Positions 1 through 8,989 of a DNA stretch of 64,000 nucleotides are shown piece after piece. A program made the translations under genes and the position numbers. Numbering within the stretch: position 1 is the stretch's first letter; the number at the start of each line of letters is the position of its first letter. The DNA is from JAGPDF01 sp052035735 (GTDB lineage: Bacteria > Acidobacteriota > Thermoanaerobaculia > Multivoradales > JAGPDF01). The stretch lies in contig JBPOHI010000010.1 in assembly GCA_052035735.1 (NCBI GenBank), positions 6,861 to 70,860 on the forward strand, read 5' to 3'. The notes under the pieces were generated by a model that worked only from the letters and a program-made list of their open reading frames with translations, had not been told where the DNA came from and did no database searches.

Positions 1-648
1 CAGCAGCCAGCGCGTGCCCGTCTCGCTGCCGGTCTCCTCGCCGGAGGTGGCGAGGAAGAGAACGGAGCGCTTCGGCTTGCGGCCGGTTTCCGCCGCATGC
101 TTCGCGAGGTCGATCGTCGCCAGGAGCTGCGCGATCGTCAGGCTCTTCATGTCGTACATCCCCCGGCCGTACATCCAGGGGCCGTCGATGACCCCGCCGA
201 AGGGCGGAAAGGCCCAATTCCCGGGACCCTCTGCCGGCTCGACGTCGATATGGCCGGCGAGCACGATCGCCTTCGGGTCTTCACCCTCGACAAAGGCCCA
301 GACGTTGGCGCGCCCGCCGGCCAGCCTTTCGATATGCGGCGCGAGGCCGGCTTCGGCAAGGCGCGCGGCGAGAAACTCTGCCCCGGGAACCTCGTTGGCG
401 TCGGGCTCGCTGGTGTCGATGGCGATGTAGTCGCGCATCAGCCGAACCTCGGGCAGGGCGAGAAAGTCGACGCCGTGCCAGAGCGCCTGCAGCTCGTCGA
501 TCTTCTTCATCTCGGGGGGCGCCGGCGGGTGCGCGACGACCAGGAGGAGCTTGAGCGCCAGGCCGGAGGCGAGGAGCCCCAGGTAGAGCGCCGCGCGAGC
601 GCTGTGCCTGACGAGGCGCTCGGCGGCAGTCGGCGGAGCCTTCGGCAT
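1..648 (-). CDS. M20 family zinc metallohydrolase (partial, C-terminus outside window)
   Basis: This is the N-terminal 216 residues of an M20-type peptidase/deacylase, cut by the left window edge. It was translated by hand from the reverse strand starting at the ATG at 646-648. A hydrophobic helix lies at about residues 18-40 (ALYLGLLASGLALKLLLVV), so the enzyme is probably anchored to the inner membrane with the catalytic domain outside. Family motifs are visible: VLAGHIDVEP (first zinc histidine and acid), GRGMYDMK (the GRGxxDMK metal site) and LATSGEETGSETG (catalytic and zinc-binding glutamates). M20 enzymes hydrolyse amide bonds of peptides or N-acyl amino acids; the substrate here cannot be told. 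It is divergent from the downstream plus-strand glycosyltransferase. A later start (MKKIDELQ) would remove the membrane helix, so the first ATG is preferred. Confidence 0.85.
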   Translation of the reverse strand, partial: MPKAPPTAAERLVRHSARAALYLGLLASGLALKLLLVVAHPPAPPEMKKIDELQALWHGVDFLALPEVRLMRDYIAIDTSEPDANEVPGAEFLAARLAEAGLAPHIERLAGGRANVWAFVEGEDPKAIVLAGHIDVEPAEGPGNWAFPPFGGVIDGPWMYGRGMYDMKSLTIAQLLATIDLAKHAAETGRKPKRSVLFLATSGEETGSETGTRWLL

Positions 649-745
649 GGGAGGCGCGACTCTAGCATCGGGCGGCGAGGCGGCCCGCCGCCTCTGCGCC
701 CTACTTCTCCGGCGGCGCCTGGCCGTCGGCTATCATGGCGCCGTT

Positions 746-2452
746 TTGGATCGCTCTCTCGGCGCGCCGCCCGTTCCCGCGCCCGGTGCTTCGTCGCCGG
801 CGGATGGAAGCGGCGTTCGCCGCCTGCTGCTGCTGGCGTTGGCGCTCGCCGCGCCGCTCCTCCTCCTCGCCGCGGAGGCCTGGCTGTTCGACGGCGACTG
901 GCAGTTTCCCCTCGACGACAGCTTCATCCACCTCGTGTTCGCGCGCAGCCTGGCTGAAGGCCAGGGTCTGGCCTTCAACCCGCATCAGCTGGTCGCCGGA
1001 ACGACCGCGCCGCTGTGGACCGCGCTGCTCGGGCTCCTCTCGATGCTGCCGGGCTCGATCTTCGTCTGGACGAAACTTGCCGGGGTCGCGGCGCAGGCGG
1101 GCAACGTCCTGCTCGTCGATCTGGTCGCCCGCCGGCTCGGGCTCTCGCCGGCGCGGGCGGCGCTTGCCGCCGGGCTGGTCGCGGTGAGCGACTGGCTCGT
1201 CTGGTCTGCTCTCTCCGGCATGGAGGTCAGCCTCTTCGTGCTGCTGATGCTGGGCGGCTTTGCCCGCCATCTGCGCGAACGAGCGGTGGTCGGCGCGGCG
1301 GGCGAGACGCCGCTGCCTCCGCTCTCCTTCCTGCTCCTGGGTCTGGCGGCGCTGGCACGGCCGGAAGGGCTCCTCCTGCCGCTCCTCGCCGCCGTCGACC
1401 GGCTCGTCCGCCCGCTGCCGCAGGCGCCGGCGGACGCCGGCCTGCGCCTCGCGGCGCCGGACCGGGCTGCCTGGGCGAAAGTCGGCGCAGGGCTCGTCGT
1501 GGCCTTCCTCGTCGTCGCTCCCGTCGGCTGGGCTTTCCACCAGATGTCGGGCTCGGTCTTTCCGACGACGCTCGCCGCCAAGAGCTCGGGCCCTCCCGGC
1601 CTCCTGCCCGATCCGCGGCTGCTCGTGGCCGTGGTGGGGATCCTTCTCGCTTCGCAGCCCTGGATGACGCTTCTCGCCCTGGCCGGTGTCGTCGAGTCGG
1701 TGCGCCGCCTGGGCGGCGCCCTCGACCGTGGCCTGCTGCTCCCGCTGTGGACGCTGGCGCTGCCCATCTCGGCGGCCATGCTCTCGTCGGGCCGCGAGAT
1801 CGCGGTGGGGAACTTCGGGCGCTACTTCTTCCCGCTCATCCCGTGCGTCATCCTGCTCGGCTCGCTCGCTCTCGCAGCGCTGCCCTTCCGGCGTTTGCGC
1901 GCCGTTGAGCTCGGGAGACTGCAACTGCCCGTGGGCACGCTGCTCCTTCTGGTGCTGATCGTACCGGCGCTGTTCAGTGCGGCCGCCGGCTTCAAGCGCT
2001 ATCTCCACTCCTGCACCGACGTGCACGACAGCAACGTCGCCATGGCGCGCTGGCTGGCGCCGCGTCTGCCGCCGGACGCGCTGCTCGCGGTCAACGACGT
2101 CGGCGTCCTCAAGTACCTCTTGCCGAATCCGCTGCTCGACCTGGTCGGGCTGATGACCCCTGAGGTCACCCGGCGGCGCGCCGAGGCGGCGCGCAGTGGA
2201 CAGGGCACGAGCGAGGTTCTGGTTGCGATGCTCGAGGCGCACCGGCCCGACTTCATCTACATTCGCCCGGGATGGTTCACCTACCCGGGCAACCACCCCG
2301 GGAGCTTCCACCCGCTGCGTACCCTGACCCTCTCCGGCAACATCACCATGGGCGGTGAGATGATGGTGCTCTACGACACGCCGTGGACCCGCCGGCCGCT
2401 CGTCGCGGGGGCGGAGGACACGGCCGAACCTCTTGCCACGGAGTCCCAGTGA
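746..2452 (+). CDS. GT-C membrane glycosyltransferase, AftB-like
   Basis: About 568 residues and strongly hydrophobic with roughly ten membrane segments: a polytopic GT-C glycosyltransferase using a polyprenyl-phosphate sugar donor. Near the N-terminus PLDDSFIHLVFARSLAEGQG followed by FNP, a valine, a threonine and LWT matches the pattern remembered for mycobacterial arabinofuranosyltransferase AftB (DD near the first loop, then R-x-L-x-x-G-x-G). The C-terminal third is a soluble periplasmic domain. The start is uncertain: TTG at 746 is chosen because the only in-frame ATG (647) overlaps the divergent peptidase start, and the TTG start places a basic residue cluster just before the first helix. 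The stop overlaps the next gene (GTGA), indicating an operon with the aminotransferase. Acceptor and donor are not determinable from sequence alone. Confidence 0.75.
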   Translation: MDRSLGAPPVPAPGASSPADGSGVRRLLLLALALAAPLLLLAAEAWLFDGDWQFPLDDSFIHLVFARSLAEGQGLAFNPHQLVAGTTAPLWTALLGLLSMLPGSIFVWTKLAGVAAQAGNVLLVDLVARRLGLSPARAALAAGLVAVSDWLVWSALSGMEVSLFVLLMLGGFARHLRERAVVGAAGETPLPPLSFLLLGLAALARPEGLLLPLLAAVDRLVRPLPQAPADAGLRLAAPDRAAWAKVGAGLVVAFLVVAPVGWAFHQMSGSVFPTTLAAKSSGPPGLLPDPRLLVAVVGILLASQPWMTLLALAGVVESVRRLGGALDRGLLLPLWTLALPISAAMLSSGREIAVGNFGRYFFPLIPCVILLGSLALAALPFRRLRAVELGRLQLPVGTLLLLVLIVPALFSAAAGFKRYLHSCTDVHDSNVAMARWLAPRLPPDALLAVNDVGVLKYLLPNPLLDLVGLMTPEVTRRRAEAARSGQGTSEVLVAMLEAHRPDFIYIRPGWFTYPGNHPGSFHPLRTLTLSGNITMGGEMMVLYDTPWTRRPLVAGAEDTAEPLATESQ

Positions 2453-3564
2453 TCCCGATCCCGATTCTCGACCTGACTCGCGCCCGCAAGCGCATCGACG
2501 CCGCGCTCCGCGAGCGCTGGAACAAGATCCTCGACAGCAATTCGTTCATCCAGGGCCCGGAAGTGAAGGAGCTCGAGGGTGCCTTTGCCGGCTTCCTCGG
2601 CGCCAAGGCGGTCGTCGGAGTCGCCAACGGCACCGACGCGCTGGTGATCGCGCTGCGCGCCTTGCGTCTCCCCCCCGGCGGCGAAGTGCTGGTGCCGGCG
2701 TTCAGCTTCTTCGCCACTGCCGAGGCGGTGGTGCTCGCCGGCGGCGTGCCGGTCTTCTGCGACATCGACCCGGCGACCTACAACCTCGATCCGGCGGAGC
2801 TCGAGCGCCACGCGACGGCGAAGACCGCCGGCGTCATCGGCGTGCATCTCTACGGCCGGCCGTTCGACGCCGAGAGCATCGCGGCGATCTGTCGGCGGCG
2901 CGGCTGGTTCCTGGTCGAGGACTCGGCGCAGTCGCACGGCGCCAGGCGCCGCGGCAGGCGTGTCGGCACCCTGGGTGACCTCGCTGCCTGGAGCTTCTAC
3001 CCGACCAAGAACCTCGGTTGCTTCGGCGACGGCGGCGCGATCTCGGGGATGGACGAGGAGCTCATGAAGCGGGTCTACCGGTTGGCCAATCACGGCCAGA
3101 GCGAGCGCTACACGCACATCGAGATCGGCACCAACAGCCGGCTCGACAGCCTGCAGGCGGCGGTGCTCAACTGCAAGCTGCCGCTTCTCGACGCCGACAA
3201 CGCCCACCGCCGGAAGCTCGCCGCTCTCTATCAGGAGGCGCTCGCCGGCGTCGGCGATCTGCGCTTCCCTCCAGACGACCCGGCCGACGAGGTCGTCTAC
3301 CATCAGATGACCGTCGCCACGGCGCACCGCGACGCGTTGCAGGAGTACCTCAAGGGGCAGGGGGTCGGTTCGGCGGTGCACTATCCCTCGGCGCTCCACC
3401 AGCAGAAGGCGATGGCCGAGCTGTTGCCGGTGCCGCCGTCGCTACCGCACGCAGAGAAGGCAGGGGGCGAGGTACTCTGCCTGCCGATGTTCCCCGAGCT
3501 CGAAGAGGGCGAGGTGCTGCGCGCCAGCGAAGCGATCCGCGCCTTCTTCGCCAACCGGAGCTGA
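2449..3564 (+). CDS. DegT/DnrJ/EryC1 family sugar aminotransferase
   Basis: A 371-residue PLP enzyme of the DegT/DnrJ/EryC1/StrS family, which transaminates nucleotide-linked keto-sugars to amino sugars (some members instead act as dehydratases). The PLP lysine is K187 in FYPTKNLGCFGDGG. The N-terminal substrate/PLP motif is NGTDALVIALRAL and the downstream SRLDSLQAAVL is also typical. Having the lysine rather than histidine supports an aminotransferase. The start is GTG at 2449, coupled by GTGA overlap to the upstream GT-C gene. The longer frame upstream encodes low-complexity sequence unlike the family. The stop overlaps the next ATG (TGATG). It probably supplies an amino sugar for the polymer made by the surrounding glycosyltransferases. 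Confidence 0.9.
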   Translation: MIPIPILDLTRARKRIDAALRERWNKILDSNSFIQGPEVKELEGAFAGFLGAKAVVGVANGTDALVIALRALRLPPGGEVLVPAFSFFATAEAVVLAGGVPVFCDIDPATYNLDPAELERHATAKTAGVIGVHLYGRPFDAESIAAICRRRGWFLVEDSAQSHGARRRGRRVGTLGDLAAWSFYPTKNLGCFGDGGAISGMDEELMKRVYRLANHGQSERYTHIEIGTNSRLDSLQAAVLNCKLPLLDADNAHRRKLAALYQEALAGVGDLRFPPDDPADEVVYHQMTVATAHRDALQEYLKGQGVGSAVHYPSALHQQKAMAELLPVPPSLPHAEKAGGEVLCLPMFPELEEGEVLRASEAIRAFFANRS

Positions 3565-5264
3565 TGGTCCGCCGGAGGACGCTCGCCGCGCTGCTCGCTG
3601 CGACGGCGCTCCTCCGGCTGGCGCACCTTCTCGCCGTCCGCGACGCGCCGTTCGTCGGTCAGCTGGCGCTCGACAGCCAGGAGTACGACCGCTGGGCGCG
3701 AACCATCGCCGCCGGCGATTGGCTGGGCAGCGCGCCGTTCTTCCAGGCGCCGCTCTATCCCTACCTCGTCGCGGTCGTCTACCGCCTCGTCCCCCTGGCG
3801 GCCGCGGTGCCGCTCGCGGTCTATCTGCTGCAGATCGCGGTCGCCGTCCTCGGCTGTTGGGCTCTGGTTCGTGCCGGCGAGGCACTCGCCGGCCCCCGCG
3901 CCGCAGGCGCCACCGGCTTGTTGTTTGCTCTCTACACGCCGTTCTGGTTCTACGACGTGCAGCTGATGAAGGAGAGCTTCGCTGTCGCGGCGGTCTGCCT
4001 CCTTCTCCTCCTGCTCTTGAAGGCTCGTTCACTCGATCGGCTTTCTCTCTGGTTTGCGGTCGGTCTCGATTGCGCGTTCCTCGCTCTGTTGCGCGAGAAC
4101 ATGTTGTTGGTCGTTCCCTTCTTGCTCTTGCTCACCTGGCGCGAGAAGACCGGTAAAGGGTGGTGGTTGGCGTTGCGGCGGTGTGGCTTGCTGTTGCTTG
4201 GTCTGTCGTTGCCGCTCGCGCTGGTGGCTTCCCGCAATGCGGCGCTGGGCGGCGGCTTTCTGCCGACGACGTCGCAGGGCGGGGTCAACTTCTTCATTGG
4301 CAACAACCCGGCGGCGGACGGGACGTATAGGCCGCTCGTGCCGGGCAAGCAGGTTCCTTCGTACGAGCGCGAGGGGGCGCGGATTCTCGCCGAACAGGCG
4401 CTCGGTCGGCCGCTAGCTGCGGATGAGGTCTCCAGCTACTGGTTCCGTCGCGCTCTCTCGTGGGCGCGCACCGAGCCGGTGGCTTTCGTCCGTCTGCAGC
4501 TCGCCAAGCTCGGGCTCTATTGGGACGGCTACGAGTGGCCGGACGCGGTGGACTACTACTGGATGAAGACCATCTCGCGGCCGCTCTCGCTGCCGCTGCT
4601 CGAGTGGAGCGCCGTTGCGTTGCTGGCCCTATGGGGGCTGCTGCTCGAGCGGCGGCGACTTTCGATGTGGGCGCCAGTGCTCGTGTTCGAGCTCGGCTGG
4701 ATGCTCTCGGTGGTCGCCTTCTTCGTCTTCTCGCGCTACCGCCTGCCGGCGGTGCCGGGGCTGCTGATGCTCGCGGCGATCCCGCTGGCGCGCGCGGCGG
4801 AGACCTTCGGCCGCGGTGAGCGGCGGAAGAGTGCCGCGATGTGGGCCGGGGTCGCGATCCTCTGCTCGGCCCCGCACATTTCCGGCCATGCACCGCGGGC
4901 GGATCTCGTCGAGTTCAACCTCGGACGGTTGGCGGAGGAGCGCGGCGATCGCGCCGCCGCCGCCGCGCACTACGAGAGCAGCCTCGCCGCGGACCCGAAC
5001 AACCTCTCAGCGACACTCAATCTCGGCACTCTCGCCGCTCGAGCTGGCGACTATGCGGCGGCCCGTACCCGTTTCGAGCATGCCATCGCCCTGGCTCCGG
5101 ACTCCGACGACGCCCACGCCAACCTCGGGGGGGCGTGCCTCGCCCTGGGTGACCTTCCCGCCGCTGAACGCGAGCTCACCCGCGCCCTGGAGCTCAATCC
5201 GGAGAACCGCTTCGCGCGGCACAATCTGGAGGTGCTCGAGACGCGACTCCCGCGCACGCCCTAG
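3564..5264 (+). CDS. GT-C type membrane glycosyltransferase with C-terminal TPR repeats
   Basis: 566 residues. Residues 1 to about 430 carry around ten membrane helices in a glycosyltransferase-like (PMT_2/GT-C) arrangement, with an acidic SQEYDRWA motif in the first loop. The C-terminal ~115 residues are TPR repeats (for example VEFNLGRLAEERGDRAAAAA, then the LNLGTLAARAGDYAAARTRF and HANLGGACLALGDLPAAERE units). Such TPR tails sit in the periplasm of O-glycosylation enzymes and may recruit partners. Start ATG 3564 overlaps the aminotransferase stop by one base. The stretch 3990-4260 is less GC-rich and TTG-leucine-rich compared with the rest (see findings). Substrate unknown. Confidence 0.75.
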   Translation: MVRRRTLAALLAATALLRLAHLLAVRDAPFVGQLALDSQEYDRWARTIAAGDWLGSAPFFQAPLYPYLVAVVYRLVPLAAAVPLAVYLLQIAVAVLGCWALVRAGEALAGPRAAGATGLLFALYTPFWFYDVQLMKESFAVAAVCLLLLLLLKARSLDRLSLWFAVGLDCAFLALLRENMLLVVPFLLLLTWREKTGKGWWLALRRCGLLLLGLSLPLALVASRNAALGGGFLPTTSQGGVNFFIGNNPAADGTYRPLVPGKQVPSYEREGARILAEQALGRPLAADEVSSYWFRRALSWARTEPVAFVRLQLAKLGLYWDGYEWPDAVDYYWMKTISRPLSLPLLEWSAVALLALWGLLLERRRLSMWAPVLVFELGWMLSVVAFFVFSRYRLPAVPGLLMLAAIPLARAAETFGRGERRKSAAMWAGVAILCSAPHISGHAPRADLVEFNLGRLAEERGDRAAAAAHYESSLAADPNNLSATLNLGTLAARAGDYAAARTRFEHAIALAPDSDDAHANLGGACLALGDLPAAERELTRALELNPENRFARHNLEVLETRLPRTP

Positions 5265-5270
5265 ATCTGT

Positions 5271-5300
5271 CGTGCAGCGGTGACGCGAGGCCGCTTCACG
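5271..5300. terminator. Hairpin between convergent genes
   Basis: CGTGcAGCGG (5271-5280) pairs with CCGCTtCACG (5291-5300) around a 10-base loop, 9 of 10 positions paired. It lies between the stop of the TPR glycosyltransferase (5264) and overlaps the stop of the convergent sulfatase (5296). The position fits a bidirectional terminator; there is no U-run on either side, so a factor-dependent or weak terminator is more likely. Confidence 0.35.
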
Positions 5301-7266
5301 GCAGCTTCGGCGGATACCATCCGCTCTCCCAGGCGCGGGCGCGGTAGTAGGCGAGCTGGTCGGTGAGCAGGGCTCCGAGACGCTGCTCGAGAGCGTTGCG
5401 CTTCGCAGACTGGGAGGCGGCGAGATTGTGCCGTTCGCCGGGGTCGCTCGCGAGGTCGAAGAGGGCGCGCTCCCTCCGGTCGCGGTTCTGGAGCAGCTTC
5501 CAGCCGTCCTCGAGCACGGCGTCCTCCTGGGTGATCCCCTGGATGGTGAACAGAAACGGCCGGCCCTGGGCGCTGTAGGCGGGATCGAGGATGTCGCTCC
5601 TGCCTTGGAAGTTGCCGTGCGCCGGGAAGCCGAGGAACCGCGCCACCGCCGGCACGAGGTCGAGCACCGAGACCGGCTCGGTAACGACGCGCGCCGTCGC
5701 CCCCCCGGTGCGGCCCGGCAGGCGCAGGAAGGCAGCGGTGCGGATCTGTTCCTCGAGCAGCATCGTGCCGTGCGTCGGCGCACCGTGCTCGTAGAACGCC
5801 TCGCCGTGGTCCGAGACCACGAGCAGGACGGTCCGCTCCCAGACGCCGGCCGCGGTGAGCGCATCGACGACCTCGCCGAGTGCGGCGTCGACGGTGTGAA
5901 GTGCGTTGTAGAAGCGGTTCTCCATCACCGGGATCTTGTCCACGGGGTAGGAGAGGAAGGTGGTCGGGAAGTCGATCGCTGAGGGCTCGTAGAGCGGCAC
6001 GCTGTCGGGTGGAATCACGTACGGATAGTGCGTCGCCTGAAAGTTGAGATAGGCGAGGAACGGGCCGTCCTTCGTCTCCTGCAGCCACTCGGCGAACGCC
6101 GCGACGGGTGTCGGCTCGAACACCTTCGACTCTGCACCGTCGCCGCGCCGGGGAGCTGCAGGCCAGTCCGGCGAGTGCCTAAAGAGCTCGAGTCCGGGCG
6201 TCTTCAGGAACGCCTGCATGTTCCCCCAGCCTTCGTTCTGGCAGGAGAACAGCGCGGTGCGATAGCCCGCCGGGCGCAGGAGATCCCAGATCAGGGTGCG
6301 TGGATAGGCGAGGTCGAGGAAGTAGTCGTGACGCTCGAACTTGCGCGGATGGAGCGCGGCGAGAATCGAGGTCTGGGCGTAGTCGGAGTGCGTCGCCGTG
6401 GCATAGGCGCGCGCGAAGACGATCGACTCGGCTGCCAGGGCGTTCATTCGCGGCGTCGCCTCCCGCCGGGCGAGCGGACCGAAAAGCCGGCTCCAGGGCA
6501 CCGACTCGAGCATCACCACGACGACGTTCTCGCGCCGGAGGCCCGCCGGCAGGGGGAAGGCCCCGATGCGCGCGTTGCGGACAGGATCGGGAACGAAGGC
6601 GGGGGCAGGAGTCGCACCGGCCAGGCGCGCGCCGCTCCACTGTCTCGCCAGCCAGCTGGTCTCCGGCGCCTGGGTCGAGACGACGAAGCGCGCGTAGGGG
6701 TAGCGCCAGGAGAGCAGCAGGATCGCGGCGAGCGCGACGGCGGCAAGAAGCGCCAGCGAGCCGGCTCCTGTCGTCGCCGCCTTCGCGCGCCGGCGCGCGG
6801 CGCGAAGGACTGCGAAGATGGCGAGAGCGAGGACGAGCGGCAGCAGCAGCGTGGTGAGCAGCAGCGCTCGCTCCTGCGCGCTGCCCTCGGCGCCGATCTG
6901 GCGGAGGCTTCCGAAGACGAACCAGAGATCCTCGAAGCGCAGGTGGGAGCGCGTCAGACCGAGCTTGAGCCACGACAGTCCGAGGCCCGCGTAGAAGAGC
7001 CCCAGTGCCAGCGCGACCGAGGCATCGACGAGGAGTGGCCGGTGGCGCACGCCCGGCAGCTGCGCGAACAGCGCCGCCGCGAAGGCCGCCGAAGCGCCGT
7101 GCGCGAGGCCGAGGAAGAGCACGAGGAAGGCGAGAACGAAGTAGCCGCCGAGCGTCGCCGGCGGCGTCCCCATCCGGAAGCCGCAGGCGAAGAAGACCCA
7201 TGCCGCGTAGAGAGCTCCGGCGGCGAAGAAGACCGGCAGCGGCGGAGCGTCGGCGAGCCGGGTCAC
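5296..7266 (-). CDS. Membrane-anchored sulfatase / LTA-synthase-like phosphotransferase
   Basis: 656 residues. Five predicted membrane helices in the first ~215 residues are followed by a periplasmic alkaline-phosphatase-superfamily domain. Visible motifs are VVVVMLESVPWSR (metal-binding glutamate region), a small-residue nucleophile region ATATHSDYAQTS in place of the sulfatase C/S-x-P-x-R, and VVSDHGEAFYEHG followed by THG (metal-binding Asp-His and the second His). Without the formylglycine motif it looks more like the LtaS/EptA type, transferring a phospho-alcohol onto a glycan or lipid, than a true sulfatase. GTG at 7264-7266 overlaps the stop of the upstream membrane glycosyltransferase (GTGA), so the two are cotranscribed. 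Confidence 0.8.
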   Translation of the reverse strand: MTRLADAPPLPVFFAAGALYAAWVFFACGFRMGTPPATLGGYFVLAFLVLFLGLAHGASAAFAAALFAQLPGVRHRPLLVDASVALALGLFYAGLGLSWLKLGLTRSHLRFEDLWFVFGSLRQIGAEGSAQERALLLTTLLLPLVLALAIFAVLRAARRRAKAATTGAGSLALLAAVALAAILLLSWRYPYARFVVSTQAPETSWLARQWSGARLAGATPAPAFVPDPVRNARIGAFPLPAGLRRENVVVVMLESVPWSRLFGPLARREATPRMNALAAESIVFARAYATATHSDYAQTSILAALHPRKFERHDYFLDLAYPRTLIWDLLRPAGYRTALFSCQNEGWGNMQAFLKTPGLELFRHSPDWPAAPRRGDGAESKVFEPTPVAAFAEWLQETKDGPFLAYLNFQATHYPYVIPPDSVPLYEPSAIDFPTTFLSYPVDKIPVMENRFYNALHTVDAALGEVVDALTAAGVWERTVLLVVSDHGEAFYEHGAPTHGTMLLEEQIRTAAFLRLPGRTGGATARVVTEPVSVLDLVPAVARFLGFPAHGNFQGRSDILDPAYSAQGRPFLFTIQGITQEDAVLEDGWKLLQNRDRRERALFDLASDPGERHNLAASQSAKRNALEQRLGALLTDQLAYYRARAWESGWYPPKLP

Positions 7267-8933
7267 CAGTCGGCCGGCGAGGGGAAGAGCGGATCGAGGG
7301 GGCGGCCGAGCTCCGGAGGCCGGCCGAGATCGGGCCCGAGCCAGGTGATCTGCACCCGCGTCCCGGCGGGCACGGTACAGACATGGTCGCCACGCGAGAA
7401 CGCTGCCGCACCCGGCGTAACTTCGGCGCCGTCACATTGCAGGCCGCCGCCCTCGGGCCCGGAGACCCAGTAGCGCCCCGCGAGGATGCAGGTCCAGGAG
7501 CCGTCGCTCTCGTGCAGTTGGACGCCCGGCACCCAGAGGTCGGGCGCGAGCGGCAGGTAGTTCTCGCGAATGAACTCGAGGGTGGGCCGCCCGAGGTAGT
7601 TCCAGCGGTACGACGGAATCAGCACGGCCGGCGGATGCGCGACGAACCGCGAGTAGAGGCTCTGCGACCCCTCTTGGCGCAGCAACGGTGCGTTCATCAG
7701 ATGGATGAACCAGGTCGGGGCGACCGCCTCGCGGCCCGGAACGAGCCCGGCGGCATCGAACACCCGGTCGGTGGCGGGGTCGGTCAGCGCCGCCGCCGTC
7801 CTCATCAGGTGCAGCTGGCGATGATTGGTCCAGCCGAGCAGGGTCAGCATCTGCAGGGCCCAGGGGAGTCCGAGACCCAGGAGGAGCAGCGACCATCCGA
7901 GGGAGCGGCGCCGGCGCGAGCGCGTCTCCCCCAGGAAGAAGTCGAGCGACGGGCGCAGGGTCGCGACCCAGCCGACCGCGATGATGGAGAGCGAGTTGTA
8001 GGGGAAGGCTACCGGGTTGACCAGCGTGCCGAGCAGGACGCTGGCGAGCCAGAGCCATTGCGCCGCGCCGCTTCGCCAGGGGTCGGACAGGGCGGTCTTG
8101 CGCGCAAGCGCGACGAAGGCGCCGGCCTGCCACAGGAGGAAGCCGACGAGCAGCGGCGTCTGGAACAGCAGCACCTCGACGAGCGGTTTCGGCAGCGTCC
8201 GCTTGACGTCCGAAACGCCCTGGAAGAAGGCGAGGTAGGTGCGTACCATCGCCCCGGCGGTGCCGAACCAGAGGTGGAGCAGGAGGAGCAGCGAGACTCC
8301 CGCGACGAGGCCGCCCGAAAGCTCGGCGAACAGCCGGAAGCGGGGGCGCCCCGAGTGCGCCGGATGCGGCCGGAGAACGGCGAGCAGGAGAAGCGGCCCC
8401 AGGAAGAGGATGTGCTTCGGGGCGTTGACCAGGACGAAACCTGTCAGCCCTCCGGTCAGGAGATAGGCCAGCCGGCGCGGTCGGCCGTCGAACGGAGCGA
8501 GGAGGATCCAGCAGCCCAGCAGCGCGAGGACTCCCGGCACCTCGTGCCGGATCTCGAGCCCGTAGGTCCACAGCGGAGCGGTGAGGCCGAGCGCGGCGAT
8601 CGCAGGGGTGAAGAGCGGCGCGCCAGGACGAAGGCCCGAGGCGCGCAGCAAGAGGCAACCGAGGGCCGTCCAGGCGGCCAGCCAGGCCAGGCGGACCGAG
8701 AGATAGAGGGCCGGCGCGGTGTCCGCGAACCAGAGCAACGGACGGAGGAGAAACAGATGCGGCGGAACGTAGAAGTCGTAGGCGGGGGACTTGCGCGACC
8801 CGAGCAGCCACAGCCCGTAGACGTTCTGCGCCTCGTCCACCTGGAACACCCGGTTCCAGGCAACGAACGCCGCGAGAATCAGAAACGAGGCGCCCAGGAC
8901 GAGGCCTGCCCGGCTCGAGCTGGAGGGGGTCAC
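7263..8933 (-). CDS. Polytopic membrane protein, glycosyltransferase-like (GT-C fold)
   Basis: 556 residues with about ten membrane segments. An acidic residue pair after the first helix (FQVDEAQNVYG) resembles the GT-C catalytic D-E loop of ArnT/PMT-like enzymes. The C-terminal ~150 residues form a soluble extracytoplasmic domain. I cannot assign a substrate. It starts at GTG 8931-8933 and overlaps the downstream sulfatase gene by four bases, so they form a two-gene unit. The 56 bp to the neighbouring methyltransferase are also compatible with cotranscription from the same upstream promoter near 9640. Confidence 0.65.
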   Translation of the reverse strand: MTPSSSSRAGLVLGASFLILAAFVAWNRVFQVDEAQNVYGLWLLGSRKSPAYDFYVPPHLFLLRPLLWFADTAPALYLSVRLAWLAAWTALGCLLLRASGLRPGAPLFTPAIAALGLTAPLWTYGLEIRHEVPGVLALLGCWILLAPFDGRPRRLAYLLTGGLTGFVLVNAPKHILFLGPLLLLAVLRPHPAHSGRPRFRLFAELSGGLVAGVSLLLLLHLWFGTAGAMVRTYLAFFQGVSDVKRTLPKPLVEVLLFQTPLLVGFLLWQAGAFVALARKTALSDPWRSGAAQWLWLASVLLGTLVNPVAFPYNSLSIIAVGWVATLRPSLDFFLGETRSRRRRSLGWSLLLLGLGLPWALQMLTLLGWTNHRQLHLMRTAAALTDPATDRVFDAAGLVPGREAVAPTWFIHLMNAPLLRQEGSQSLYSRFVAHPPAVLIPSYRWNYLGRPTLEFIRENYLPLAPDLWVPGVQLHESDGSWTCILAGRYWVSGPEGGGLQCDGAEVTPGAAAFSRGDHVCTVPAGTRVQITWLGPDLGRPPELGRPLDPLFPSPADW

Positions 8934-8989
8934 TGGCCGCTATCCCGACCGCCGCGCGCGGAGAGGGGCGAGGAGCTTTCCAATAGCGG

